From CAVCAD01 sp036653735 (GTDB taxonomy: Bacteria; Bacillota_I; Bacilli_A; RF39; UBA660), in contig JAVVTI010000014.1 of NCBI GenBank assembly GCA_036653735.1, positions 1 through 19,697 on the forward strand: a stretch of DNA of 19,697 nt, given 5' to 3'. Every line of letters begins with the position of its first letter. Within the stretch, counting starts at the first letter, position 1. Both the position numbers and the translations under genes were made by a program. The notes under the pieces were generated by a model. That model searched no databases and was not told where the DNA came from. It saw only the letters and a list, made by a program, of their open reading frames with translations. Below, one piece after another: positions 8,238 to 16,550 of this stretch.

Positions 8238-9244
8238 TGGATAAGAAGGTTAATTTAAGTAATAGGAGTTTTTTAAAGTTACTTGATTTTTCTAGTGAGG
8301 AGATAGTATATTTATTAGATTTAGCTGAGGCTTTTAAGAAGAAGAAAAAGAATGATGAGAATGTAAAATACTTTCCTAATAAGAATATCGTACTACTATT
8401 TGAAAAGACAAGTACTAGAACTAGATGTTCTTTTGAAGTAGCTGGAAGAGATTTAGGTATGGGGGTTACTTATTTAGATCCAGGTAGTTCTCAGATGGGT
8501 AAGAAAGAAAGTATAAAGGATACTGCTAAGGTATTAGGTAGACTTTATGATGGTATAGAATATAGAGGGTTTGGTCAAGATATAGTAGAAGAACTTGCTA
8601 AGTATGCAGGTGTTCCTGTATGGAATGGTCTTACTACTGAGTTTCATCCTACGCAGATGATAGGAGATTTATTAACTATAAGAGAAAAGTTTGGTACTTT
8701 GAAGGGACTTAATCTTACTTTTGTAGGTGATGGAAGAAATAATGTAGCATCTTCATTAATGGTAGCATGTGCTAAAATGGGTATTAATTATACTTTGTGT
8801 GCTCCAGAAGAGCTATTTCCAGAGAAGTATTTAACTGAGATATGTAAGAAAATAGCTCTTCTTAGTAATAGTGAAATTAAATTTGTTAAGAATATTAATG
8901 AAGGAACTAAGGGTGCTAATATTATATATACTGATGTTTGGGTATCAATGGGAGAAGAGGAAAGTGTTTGGGAGAGTAGAATTAAGTTATTAAGTCCATA
9001 TAAGGTTACTAAGGATGTTATGAATAATGCAGATTCTTCTTGTATATTTATGCATTGTTTACCTTCATTTCATGATATAGATACTATAATAGGAAAAGAT
9101 GTATATAAGAAATATGGTATAACAGATATGGAAGTAACTGATGAGGTATTTAGTAGTAGTGCATCTGTAGTATTTGATGAGGCAGAGAATAGAATGCATA
9201 CTATTAAGGCTATTATGTATGCAACACTTGTGAGTAACAAATGA
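8237..9244 (+). CDS. arcB: Catabolic ornithine carbamoyltransferase
   Basis: 335 residues from the ATG at 8237, which overlaps the arcA stop (TAATG) and has AGAGAGG just upstream; an in-frame ATG at 8204 would add 11 residues inside arcA and is unlikely. The enzyme phosphorolyses citrulline to ornithine and carbamoyl phosphate in the ADI pathway. Visible signatures are STRTR (59-63) for carbamoyl phosphate, HPTQ (137-140), GDGRNN (164-169), the SMG loop (237-239) and HCLP (273-276) near the ornithine site. Length and the GDGRNN form fit the catabolic OTC group, and placement between arcA and arcC settles the direction of the reaction. The TGA overlaps the arcC ATG by ATGA. Confidence 0.96.
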   Translation: MDKKVNLSNRSFLKLLDFSSEEIVYLLDLAEAFKKKKKNDENVKYFPNKNIVLLFEKTSTRTRCSFEVAGRDLGMGVTYLDPGSSQMGKKESIKDTAKVLGRLYDGIEYRGFGQDIVEELAKYAGVPVWNGLTTEFHPTQMIGDLLTIREKFGTLKGLNLTFVGDGRNNVASSLMVACAKMGINYTLCAPEELFPEKYLTEICKKIALLSNSEIKFVKNINEGTKGANIIYTDVWVSMGEEESVWESRIKLLSPYKVTKDVMNNADSSCIFMHCLPSFHDIDTIIGKDVYKKYGITDMEVTDEVFSSSASVVFDEAENRMHTIKAIMYATLVSNK

Positions 9245-10179
9245 GAATAGTTGTTGCACTTGGTGGTAATGCTTTAGGTAAGACACCTAAGGAACAAATA
9301 GATGCAGTTAAGATGACTGCTAAGACTATTTTGTCATTAATTAAGGATAATAATGATGTGGTTATTACACATGGAAATGGACCACAGGTAGGAGCTATAA
9401 ATTTAGCAATGGATTATTCCGCAAGTAATAATGTGGGAACACCTATGATGCCATTTGCTGAATGTGGAGCTATGAGTGAGGGTTATATTGGATATCATTT
9501 ACAGCAGGCAATTATTAATGAACTTGAAGTGCAAGGTATTGATAGAAGGTGTGTAACTCTTATTACTCAGGCGGAGGTTTTAAAAGATGACGCTGCTTTT
9601 AAAACACCGAGTAAACCTGTAGGTTTGTTCTATGATGAAAAGGAGGCTAAGAAAAAAGAAGTAGAAAATGGTTATAACTTTATTGAGGACAGTGGAAGAG
9701 GATTTAGAAGAGTTGTAGCTTCTCCTAAGCCTATAAAAATAGTTGAACTAGATACTATTAAGAAATTAATAGATGATAAGACTATTGTTATTGCTTGTGG
9801 AGGTGGAGGTATTCCAGTTATTAAGACTGAAAAAGGATATGAAGGAATAGATGCTGTAATAGATAAAGACTTTGTATCATCTCTACTAGCTAAAGAAATA
9901 GATGCGGATGTACTTCTTATTCTTACTACTGTGAAGGAAGTTTCTATTAATTTTAATAAGAGTGATGAAAAGAAACTTCATGTTACTACAGTAGATGAGG
10001 CTAAGGAATATATTCTAAATAATGAATTTGGCGTAGGAAGTATGCTTCCTAAGATTGAGGCTTCTTTATTATTTGTTACAAATAATGATAAAAAAGCAAT
10101 TATCACATCATTGTTAGGTGCTACTGATGCATTAAATGGCAAAAGTGGTACAATAATAAAATATAGTAAGGAGAAATAA
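9241..10179 (+). CDS. arcC: Carbamate kinase
   Basis: 312 residues, typical for carbamate kinase of the amino-acid-kinase fold. It transfers the phosphate of carbamoyl phosphate to ADP, giving ATP, CO2 and ammonia, and is the energy-yielding step of the operon. Motifs: VALGGNAL (5-12), THGNGPQVG (43-51), CGGGGIPV (186-193), IDAVIDKD (203-210) and GSMLPKIEA (266-274). The ATG overlaps the arcB stop (ATGA) and no good Shine-Dalgarno site is seen before it, so translation is probably coupled to arcB. The next gene starts 1 nt after its TAA. Confidence 0.96.
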   Translation: MRIVVALGGNALGKTPKEQIDAVKMTAKTILSLIKDNNDVVITHGNGPQVGAINLAMDYSASNNVGTPMMPFAECGAMSEGYIGYHLQQAIINELEVQGIDRRCVTLITQAEVLKDDAAFKTPSKPVGLFYDEKEAKKKEVENGYNFIEDSGRGFRRVVASPKPIKIVELDTIKKLIDDKTIVIACGGGGIPVIKTEKGYEGIDAVIDKDFVSSLLAKEIDADVLLILTTVKEVSINFNKSDEKKLHVTTVDEAKEYILNNEFGVGSMLPKIEASLLFVTNNDKKAIITSLLGATDALNGKSGTIIKYSKEK

Positions 10180-10180
10180 A

Positions 10181-11623
10181 ATGGACAAAGAAAAAGACAA
10201 TGTAAAAAAGACTAAACCAAAATCAAAGTTTAAATTATCAGCGTTTTCGATAATAATGATTATATTGGTTCTAGTTAGTGTTATAACTTGGTTTATTCCA
10301 TCAATAACACCAGCTAAGTTCTCAGATATAATTATGGCACCAGTAAGAGGGTTTGCAGATGCTGCAGATGTTTGTATATTCATAATAATTTTAGGTGGAT
10401 TTTTAGCGATTGTACAAAAGACAGGGGCTTTAGAGTCTGGTATTGCTACTCTTGTTAGAAAACTTAAAGGAAAAGAATTATGGTTAATACCTATTCTTAT
10501 GTTTATATTTTCTATAGGTGGTACTACTTATGGTATGCTTGAAGAAACAGTAGGATTTTATTTATTACTTGCAGCTACTATGGTTGCAGCAGGATATGAT
10601 ACATTAGTAGGATCTGCTGTTATTCTATTAGGTGCTGGAAGTGGAGTGCTTGGTTCTACTTTAAATCCTTTTGCAGTAGGTGCTGCTGTGTCAGCTCTTC
10701 CAGAAGGTATAAAGGCTAATCAAGGTGTAATATTATTCTTAGGAGTATTACTATGGCTTACTGCTTATTTAATATCTGCATTTTTTGTAGTTAAGTATGC
10801 AGAAAAAGTTAAGAGGGAAAAAGGATCTACTTTCTTATCTCTTCAGGAACAAAAATCTATGAAGGAAGAATTTATAGATAAAGAGTTTAAGAATGAGGTT
10901 AAATTAACTGGTAGACAGAAGGCTGTGCTTATAGTATTTGCACTTACTTTTGTAATTATGATATTAGGATTTATTCCATGGGTAGATTTTGGATTGATTT
11001 CTGAAAAGGTTGCAGAAGCAGGTACTCACTGGACTTCATTCTTAACTGGTACTTGTTTTGGATGGTTCTATTTCCAAGATGCTGCTACATTATTTCTAAT
11101 AATGGGAATAATTATTGGTGTTATTGGAAAACTTAAGGAAAGTGAAATTGTTGAAACATTTATTAAGGGTTGTGGAGATATAATAGGAGTTGTTCTTATT
11201 GTAGCTGCTGCTAGAGGTATAAGTGTTATTATGACTTCTACTGGACTTGGTAATTATATTATAACTAATTCTATTAATGCACTTAAGGGTACAAGTGGAG
11301 CTATATTTGCACCAGTTGATTATTTACTTCATGTTGGACTTTCTGTATTAATACCATCTAGTTCTGGTATAGCGTCTCTTTCTACTCCAATTGTAGCACC
11401 AGTTGCAAATGGTATAGGATTAAATCCATCAGTTACTATTATGATATTAGTAGCGGCTAATGGTCTAGTAAACTTAATTACTCCTACTTGTGGAGCTATA
11501 ATGGGTGGACTTGCTTTAGCTAAGGTTGACTTTACTACATGGGTAAAGTTTGCTTGGAAGATTATACTATGTATTGCTCTTGCATCTATGATTATTTTAA
11601 CTGTTGCAATGATAGTATTATAA
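10181..11623 (+). CDS. YfcC-family transporter, probable arginine/ornithine antiporter
   Basis: 480-residue polytopic membrane protein with about 12 hydrophobic segments and a Lys-rich cytoplasmic N-terminus. The pattern FSIGGTTYGMLEETVGFY (near 110-127), AGSGVLGSTLNPFAVG and the repeat-like IPSSSGIASLSTPIVAPVA late in the protein are typical of the YfcC/DcuC-like ion-transporter family. Members of this family are encoded in streptococcal arc operons as the arginine/ornithine exchanger, so the same job is inferred here from position: last gene of arcABC, ATG 1 nt after the arcC stop, with an AAGGAG site (10168-10173) inside arcC. It differs from the classical APC-family ArcD. Substrate is inferred from context; a dicarboxylate or other amino acid cannot be excluded from sequence alone. 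Confidence 0.85.
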   Translation: MDKEKDNVKKTKPKSKFKLSAFSIIMIILVLVSVITWFIPSITPAKFSDIIMAPVRGFADAADVCIFIIILGGFLAIVQKTGALESGIATLVRKLKGKELWLIPILMFIFSIGGTTYGMLEETVGFYLLLAATMVAAGYDTLVGSAVILLGAGSGVLGSTLNPFAVGAAVSALPEGIKANQGVILFLGVLLWLTAYLISAFFVVKYAEKVKREKGSTFLSLQEQKSMKEEFIDKEFKNEVKLTGRQKAVLIVFALTFVIMILGFIPWVDFGLISEKVAEAGTHWTSFLTGTCFGWFYFQDAATLFLIMGIIIGVIGKLKESEIVETFIKGCGDIIGVVLIVAAARGISVIMTSTGLGNYIITNSINALKGTSGAIFAPVDYLLHVGLSVLIPSSSGIASLSTPIVAPVANGIGLNPSVTIMILVAANGLVNLITPTCGAIMGGLALAKVDFTTWVKFAWKIILCIALASMIILTVAMIVL

Positions 11624-11648
11624 ATAATATTAAATATTGTTTAGTAAG

Positions 11649-11680
11649 AACGATGAACTTTAGGTTCATCGTTTTGTTTT
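11649..11680 (+). terminator. Strong Rho-independent terminator of the arc operon
   Basis: A perfect 10-bp stem, AACGATGAAC (11649-11658) with GTTCATCGTT (11664-11673), encloses a 5-nt TTTAG loop and is followed by TTGTTTT. It closes the arcABC-antiporter transcript 25 nt after the stop. Confidence 0.93.
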
Positions 11681-11718
11681 ATTAGGATTTATGAATGTAA
11701 AGGATTTAAGTTTAATGG

Positions 11719-11746
11719 TTGCTTATTTATAAAATAATGTTATAAT
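11719..11746 (+). promoter_or_regulatory. Putative promoter of the GT2 gene
   Basis: The -35 TTGCTT (11719-11724), a 16-bp spacer and the -10 TATAAT (11741-11746) preceded by TGT form an extended -10 promoter. The AAAGGTGG ribosome site (11758-11765) follows. Confidence 0.55.
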
Positions 11747-11770
11747 TTACTAGTATTAAAGGTGGTTAGA

Positions 11771-12991
11771 ATGTTTATATTTATATATTTTTTATTAAGT
11801 GGGATTACTATAACTTATGGGTTATATTTTATTATAACTAGTTTATTTGCATTTAAGAAAAGTAAAGTTATAAAAGAGTTAAATCCATCTACTTATTTTT
11901 CTATATTAGTAGCGGCTCGTAATGAGGAGAAGGTTATTGGTAATTTGATTAAGTCTTTAAAGCAACAAGATTATCCTAAGGAGTTATATGAAATAAATAT
12001 CATTGTTAATAATTGTGATGATGATACTAAGGGGCAGGCTATTAAGGCTGGAGCAAATGTTATAGAGTGCACTGCTAAGACTCATTCTAAGGGGGAAGTT
12101 TTACAGTGGATTATTAAGGAGTTTAAGAGTAGGAAGGGTATTGATGCTTATGTGGTGTTTGATGCTGATAATGTAGTACATCCTGATTTTCTTAAGAATA
12201 TGAATACTTCTTATTTAAATGGTATTAAGGTAGCTCAAGGGTTTAGAGATACTAAGAATATTAGTGATAGTTGGCTTAGTTCTTCTTATGCTTTATATTA
12301 TTATTTTTTGAATTTCTTTTATAATAAAGCTAGAATTAATATGAATTTATCTGCATCTCTTAATGGTACGGGGTTTTACTTTGATAAGGAAATAGCACAG
12401 AAGTATTTTAAGACTAAGACTATTACAGAGGATATGGAGTTTACTGGTATTTGTGCTATTAATAATATTAAGATTGGGTTTGTAGAAAATGCTGTAACTT
12501 ATGATGAGCAAGCAACTGGGTTTAAGGAGTCATGGACTCAAAGAAAAAGATGGTCTATTGGTATAATGGCTTGTACTAGAAGGTATTATAAGAAGTTATT
12601 TAATAGTATATTTAAAAAAGGAAGTTTTGCTTCATTAGATATTTTGCTTGTATATTTGTCTTCTTTTATTCAGGTATTATCTTTTATATTGTTACTTGCA
12701 TACTGCATATATACAGTATCTAGTATTAGTTTAATTAAGGTAACGTTTGTTTTATTATTTATAAATATACTTTTGTTTGTAAGTTTTTATATTATTAGTT
12801 TATTTGTATCTATATTTGTTATTAAGTATTATAAGAAGGATATTAAGGCTTGTTTAAAGGGGGTAATATTCTTTACTATATTTATGTTTACATGGATACC
12901 TATAAATATTGTTTGTTTATTTACTAAGAAGATTAAATGGTACCAGATTAAACATCATAGGGATATAGGAATAGAATCTTTAACTAAATAA
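11771..12991 (+). CDS. Membrane-bound family 2 glycosyltransferase
   Basis: 406 residues from the ATG at 11771, chosen because AAAGGTGG lies 5 nt upstream; the in-frame GTG at 11762 overlaps that ribosome site. One N-terminal membrane helix (about 3-25) precedes a GT-A catalytic domain (40-270), and three or four helices (about 285-390) end the protein. Catalytic marks are SILVAARNEE at the start of the fold, the nucleotide-sugar DxD motif DADN (131-134), the base-bearing ED pair (TEDMEF, 220-221) and QRKRW (257-261), the QxxRW signature of processive synthases such as cellulose, hyaluronan and poly-GlcNAc synthases. It probably makes or extends a surface polysaccharide or glycolipid; sugar and acceptor are not readable. 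It is monocistronic and convergent with mscS. Confidence 0.9.
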   Translation: MFIFIYFLLSGITITYGLYFIITSLFAFKKSKVIKELNPSTYFSILVAARNEEKVIGNLIKSLKQQDYPKELYEINIIVNNCDDDTKGQAIKAGANVIECTAKTHSKGEVLQWIIKEFKSRKGIDAYVVFDADNVVHPDFLKNMNTSYLNGIKVAQGFRDTKNISDSWLSSSYALYYYFLNFFYNKARINMNLSASLNGTGFYFDKEIAQKYFKTKTITEDMEFTGICAINNIKIGFVENAVTYDEQATGFKESWTQRKRWSIGIMACTRRYYKKLFNSIFKKGSFASLDILLVYLSSFIQVLSFILLLAYCIYTVSSISLIKVTFVLLFINILLFVSFYIISLFVSIFVIKYYKKDIKACLKGVIFFTIFMFTWIPINIVCLFTKKIKWYQIKHHRDIGIESLTK

Positions 12992-13014
12992 AAGTAAGCA
13001 TTTGCTTACTTTTT
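12990..13014. terminator. Shared bidirectional terminator between GT2 and mscS
   Basis: The stem AAAAGTAAGC (12990-12999) pairs with GCTTACTTTT (13004-13013) around ATTT. It is followed by T on the plus strand and by TTTATTT on the minus strand. The right arm contains the last codons and stop of mscS, so the hairpin is partly coding. Confidence 0.85.
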
Positions 13015-13809
13015 CATTTGAACTTCTACTTTATTATTTGGAAGTTTTATACCTTGTTTATTAAGTGTATTTATTATGTCTTCTAACAGATTGAATTTTA
13101 GTGTTTCATAGTCGTCTGTGTTTACCCAGACTCTAGTAGTAAACTTTAGTACATCTTTATCGTATGAACTAAGTCTTACAAATGAGTTTTGAGTGTCTAT
13201 TATTTCTTTATGATTAGTTATGATTTTGTGAAGAATTTCTTTTATTGTTTCTACATTATTGTCTATGGATACATAAATATCTGTATCTAGTCTTCTTTTT
13301 TTAGCTGAACTATAGTTAATTATTGTTTCATTACATAATGGACCATTAGGTATTACTATCTTTTTATTATCTGAACTATAAAGAATAGTATGGAATATAG
13401 TAATAGATTCTACTGTTCCTTCATCTTTATGTGTACTTATATATTCACCTACTTTAAATGGTTTAAATAGAAGTATCATTAGACCACCAGCTATATTAGA
13501 TAGTCCTCCTTGAAGGGCGAGTCCTAAGGCTATACCACAAGATCCAAGTAATGCTAGCATACTTGTCATAGGGATACCTATGTAACTTAGTATAGTAATA
13601 AATAGTATTACTTTGCATGCTATGTTTACAAAGCTAAGTATAAATGTTTGAACACTCTTTTCTAGTTTTGAAAATCCTTTACTTTTACCTAGCAATCGTA
13701 GTAAGAATTTTATTAATGCATAACCTATTATTAGTATTAGTAGCATAATAAGTAGTTTAAAGCCTACTGTTATACATTTGTTTAGTATTATTTGTAATGT
13801 TTTTTCCAT
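13006..13809 (-). CDS. Small-conductance mechanosensitive channel, MscS family
   Basis: 267 residues with three membrane helices (about 15-38, 55-77, 80-112) and a cytoplasmic beta/alpha domain. The pore helix is recognisable from the Gly/Ala-rich stretch GIALGLALQGGLSNIAGG (92-109), followed by the conserved KPFKVGEYI (116-124) and IPNGPL (153-158) of the MscS beta domain. Such channels form heptamers that release solutes on hypo-osmotic shock. The ATG (complement of 13807-13809) has AAAGGAG (complement of 13822-13828) upstream and an AT-repeat spacer of unusual purity (TATATATATAT) between RBS and start. Divergent from cardiolipin synthase. Confidence 0.93.
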   Translation of the reverse strand: MEKTLQIILNKCITVGFKLLIMLLILIIGYALIKFLLRLLGKSKGFSKLEKSVQTFILSFVNIACKVILFITILSYIGIPMTSMLALLGSCGIALGLALQGGLSNIAGGLMILLFKPFKVGEYISTHKDEGTVESITIFHTILYSSDNKKIVIPNGPLCNETIINYSSAKKRRLDTDIYVSIDNNVETIKEILHKIITNHKEIIDTQNSFVRLSSYDKDVLKFTTRVWVNTDDYETLKFNLLEDIINTLNKQGIKLPNNKVEVQMKK

Positions 13810-13834
13810 ATATATATATTTCTCCTTTATAATT

Positions 13835-13840
13835 ATTATA
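13835..13840 (-). promoter_or_regulatory. -10 element of the mscS promoter
   Basis: A perfect TATAAT on the minus strand, preceded by TGTAG and 6 nt before the AAAGGAG site of mscS. No convincing -35 is seen at 17 bp; a TTACCA lies at 19 bp. Confidence 0.4.
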
Positions 13841-13885
13841 CTACATAATTAAAAATAAGTGGTAATTATTATTTATTATCTGTGG

Positions 13886-13891
13886 TATAAT
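13886..13891 (+). promoter_or_regulatory. -10 element of the cardiolipin synthase promoter
   Basis: A perfect TATAAT preceded by TGG (extended TGn) and followed by GAGGTGAG (13897-13904), the ribosome site of the cls gene. The -35 region is weak. The mscS and cls promoters are divergent, with their -10 boxes about 45 bp apart. Confidence 0.5.
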
Positions 13892-13912
13892 CATATGAGG
13901 TGAGTAGTATAT

Positions 13913-15451
13913 ATGAAGAGTAATAAGATTAAGACAATTTTCATTATTATATTAAAAATAACTATGTTTATATTTCTTTTAGGATTGCAGTTATTTTTAA
14001 TATATGTATGTTTTGCTATATTTAATAAATATATAGTTTGGTTAGTAGGTGGGTTTGCTATATTAACTCTTATTATTATCATTTATATTATAAATGATAA
14101 TAGTAATCCTATGTATAAGATAGCGTGGTTAATTCCTATATTAGTGTTTCCTATATTAGGTAGTGTTTTATATTTATATACTAATAATGAGATTATGATT
14201 AAGGGTATTATTAATAAGCAAAGAAAGGTTCTTAAGGGGAGTGTTTCTTATGCTGTTTTAGATAATGATGTAATGGGTGAATTAGATAGGGATAATAGGT
14301 ATATAGGTTCTTTATGTACTTATATATATAAATATGGGACTTGTCCTACATATAAGAATACTGAGTGTATGTATTTAGAGATAGGTGAGGTTTATTTTGA
14401 GGAGGTTAAGAAGGAACTTTTAAAGGCTAAGAAGTTTATATTTATGGAGTTTTTTATTATAGCTGATAATAGTATGTGGTGTGAGATATTAGAGATTCTT
14501 AAGGATAAGGTTAAACAGGGTGTTGAGGTTAAGGTAATGACTGATGGAATAGGTTCTTTGTTTACTTTACCTTATGGTTATGAGGATGTTATTAGGTCTT
14601 ATGGTATAGATATTAAGATATATGCTCCTTTAAAGCCTTTATTATCTGGTTATCATAATTATAGGGATCATAGGAAGATAATTGTAATAGATAATGAGGT
14701 TTCTTTTACAGGGGGTATTAATATAGCTGATGAATATATTAATAAGAAGATTAAACATGGACACTGGAAGGATACTGGTATTAAGTTAACTGGGGAAGCT
14801 ACATTTAATTTTACTTTGATGTTTTTACAAACATGGAATCTTATGAGTAGTAAGCCTACTATGTATAGTAAATATTTAGGCAGTAAGAGGGAAGTTAAGT
14901 GTAATAGTTTTGTTACTCCTTATGGAGATAATCCTTTTGATAATGAGAATATAAGTGAGCAAGTATATTTGGATATTATTAATTATTCTTGTGATTATCT
15001 TTATATTACTACTCCTTATTTAGTTATAGATTATACTATTACAGAGGCTTTGAAGCATGCTTCTAAAAGAGGGGTGGATGTTAAGATAATAGTACCTCAT
15101 ATTCCTGATAAGAAGTTTGTTTATTACTTAGCGGTATCTTATTATAAAGAACTTACTGATGCGGGTGTTAAGATTTATGAATATACACCAGGGTTTATAC
15201 ATGCTAAGATGTTTGTATCTGATGATACAAAGGCTGTAGTAGGTACTATTAATTTAGATTATAGAAGTCTTTATTTACATTTTGAATGTGGTGTTCTTTT
15301 ATATAAAGATAAGAGTATTAAGAGTATTAGAGATGACTTTATAAGAACTCTTGATAAGTCTATGGAAATAACTAAAGAGAAGTATAAGAAGATTCCATTA
15401 TATAAGAAGATATTTGGTAAAATATATAGGTTTATAGCGCCTCTTTCATAG
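13913..15451 (+). CDS. cls: Cardiolipin synthase (phospholipase D family)
   Basis: 512-residue membrane enzyme that condenses two phosphatidylglycerol molecules into cardiolipin and glycerol. The N-terminus has hydrophobic helices at about 8-37, 41-60 and 70-90, including the NPMYKIAWL..FPILGSVLY segment typical of bacterial Cls (PLDc_N). Two HKD catalytic motifs are intact: HRKIIVID with H253, K255 and D260, and HAKMFVSD with H430, K432 and D437, each followed by the usual GG/GTxN turn (FTGGINIADEY; VVGTINLDYRS). The C-terminal basic tail is normal. GAGGTGAG lies 8 nt before the ATG. Its own divergent promoter suggests independent regulation; no strong terminator follows. Confidence 0.95.
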   Translation: MKSNKIKTIFIIILKITMFIFLLGLQLFLIYVCFAIFNKYIVWLVGGFAILTLIIIIYIINDNSNPMYKIAWLIPILVFPILGSVLYLYTNNEIMIKGIINKQRKVLKGSVSYAVLDNDVMGELDRDNRYIGSLCTYIYKYGTCPTYKNTECMYLEIGEVYFEEVKKELLKAKKFIFMEFFIIADNSMWCEILEILKDKVKQGVEVKVMTDGIGSLFTLPYGYEDVIRSYGIDIKIYAPLKPLLSGYHNYRDHRKIIVIDNEVSFTGGINIADEYINKKIKHGHWKDTGIKLTGEATFNFTLMFLQTWNLMSSKPTMYSKYLGSKREVKCNSFVTPYGDNPFDNENISEQVYLDIINYSCDYLYITTPYLVIDYTITEALKHASKRGVDVKIIVPHIPDKKFVYYLAVSYYKELTDAGVKIYEYTPGFIHAKMFVSDDTKAVVGTINLDYRSLYLHFECGVLLYKDKSIKSIRDDFIRTLDKSMEITKEKYKKIPLYKKIFGKIYRFIAPLS

Positions 15452-15470
15452 AGGTACTATAAGTTTTTGT
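15439..15470 (+). terminator. Weak possible terminator after cls
   Basis: A 5-bp stem CCTCT (15440-15444)/AGAGG (15450-15454) overlaps the cls stop codon. The T-run (GTTTTTGTT) starts only about 8 nt later, so this is a poor intrinsic terminator. Confidence 0.3.
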
Positions 15471-15498
15471 TGCTATAATAGGAGAAATGTAGTATAAT
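15470..15498 (+). promoter_or_regulatory. Promoter of the transglutaminase-like gene
   Basis: The -35 TTGCTA (15470-15475), a 17-bp spacer and a perfect -10 TATAAT (15493-15498) stand upstream of AGGGGG (15511-15516), 6 nt before the ATG at 15523. Confidence 0.55.
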
Positions 15499-15522
15499 AT
15501 GTAAACATTTAGGGGGATACAT

Positions 15523-16509
15523 ATGAATAGTACAGATGAATTTTTAAATGAATTATATGAAGATTATTATTTACAATGCGAAGCTTTTTGCAAAGAATTT
15601 GATCAAAATAACGATGCATTTAGTTATTTATATGAAGATAAATTTTATAAGGAATATTATTCCAATTTCGATTTTAGTGATGGTAATAGAGATAAAATTA
15701 TATATGAATATTTAAAAGAAATAACTAAGGTTGTTAAATATTTGGGAAATGATAAATTTTCAGATGATGAAAAATTACTTAATTATTTAGAATATTTTAG
15801 AATTTATGTTATGTATTTGCCTTATAAAGATACAACAGATTTTCCTTATTTAACACATGAATCTAGATTTAATGCTGCCTTGCTGGGGCAAGGAACTTGT
15901 GTGGGACAATCTAGGTTTTTAATAGATTTATTAAGACTTTCTAATTTTAAGAAATATGGAAATTTTGAGTTTTGTAAAACTAATGTAGGTCATGTTCATT
16001 CTTTTATTACAGGAACTGATTTAAATACTGGTGAGAATATAAGAATTGATCCAGTTATATATAGAGGAACTGGTATAAGTATTGAACAATGTTTAGTTAA
16101 TGAAAATAATAGGTTTCTAAGTGATTTTTTTATAGATCAAAGTCAAATATTTGTTTCTAGACAGAGAGCACTTAATTTTATTATTAATGAATGTAACATT
16201 TTAAAGGATAATGATTTTGATATTATAGGATTTAGTGAGGAATTAATTAGTAAATGTAATTTTGATGAGGGATTTAATTCTGGATGTATAACTTTTGATA
16301 ATAAAAAAGTTGATATAGGTAAAATATTTGAAATATATTGTTTTTTATATGGAATCAAATATAATTATATATGTAGTGAAGATAGAAGAAATACAATATA
16401 TTCTATATATATTAAGGATAAATTATATCAATACAATTTTAGAAGTATGTACATAGATGAAAATATGTCTAGAAAATATTGTAAAATTTCTAAAAATAGT
16501 ATTAAATAA
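15523..16509 (+). CDS. Putative transglutaminase-like protein of unknown function
   Basis: 328-residue soluble-looking protein without signal peptide or membrane helices; I do not recognise a named family. The middle part shows the order expected of the transglutaminase/papain-like fold: a nucleophile Cys at the start of a helix (GQGTCVGQSRFLIDLLR, C126), then a His (VGHVHSFI, H157 or H159), then an Asp (IRIDPVIY, D176), with spacing usual for such cores. The N-terminal 90 residues are acidic and Tyr-rich and probably helical. The C-terminal 150 residues contain scattered Cys and end in a Lys/Ser tail. Eight of its first ten Lys codons are AAA, whereas the first ten of ABC subunit 1 are mostly AAG, so its codon choice differs from the housekeeping genes nearby. 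It has its own promoter and lies just before uppP with a 41-nt gap. Protease, amidase or a catalytically dead scaffold are all possible. Confidence 0.6.
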   Translation: MNSTDEFLNELYEDYYLQCEAFCKEFDQNNDAFSYLYEDKFYKEYYSNFDFSDGNRDKIIYEYLKEITKVVKYLGNDKFSDDEKLLNYLEYFRIYVMYLPYKDTTDFPYLTHESRFNAALLGQGTCVGQSRFLIDLLRLSNFKKYGNFEFCKTNVGHVHSFITGTDLNTGENIRIDPVIYRGTGISIEQCLVNENNRFLSDFFIDQSQIFVSRQRALNFIINECNILKDNDFDIIGFSEELISKCNFDEGFNSGCITFDNKKVDIGKIFEIYCFLYGIKYNYICSEDRRNTIYSIYIKDKLYQYNFRSMYIDENMSRKYCKISKNSIK

Positions 16510-16520
16510 TGAAGTTGTAA

Positions 16521-16534
16521 GATATAATTATATC
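16521..16534. promoter_or_regulatory. 14-bp perfect palindrome with a -10 box upstream of uppP
   Basis: GATATAATTATATC is its own reverse complement and includes TATAAT (16523-16528) on both strands. It directly precedes the AAGAGG ribosome site of uppP (16535-16540). It may be an operator over a -10 element; no good -35 is seen, so chance in AT-rich DNA is possible. Confidence 0.35.
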
Positions 16535-16550
16535 AAGAGGTAATTTGTTA

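Noticed and set aside
13811..13819. TATATATAT tract before mscS as a phase-variation switch
   Set aside because: Only about five units lying between ribosome site and start; too short to claim, though spacing changes could affect translation.
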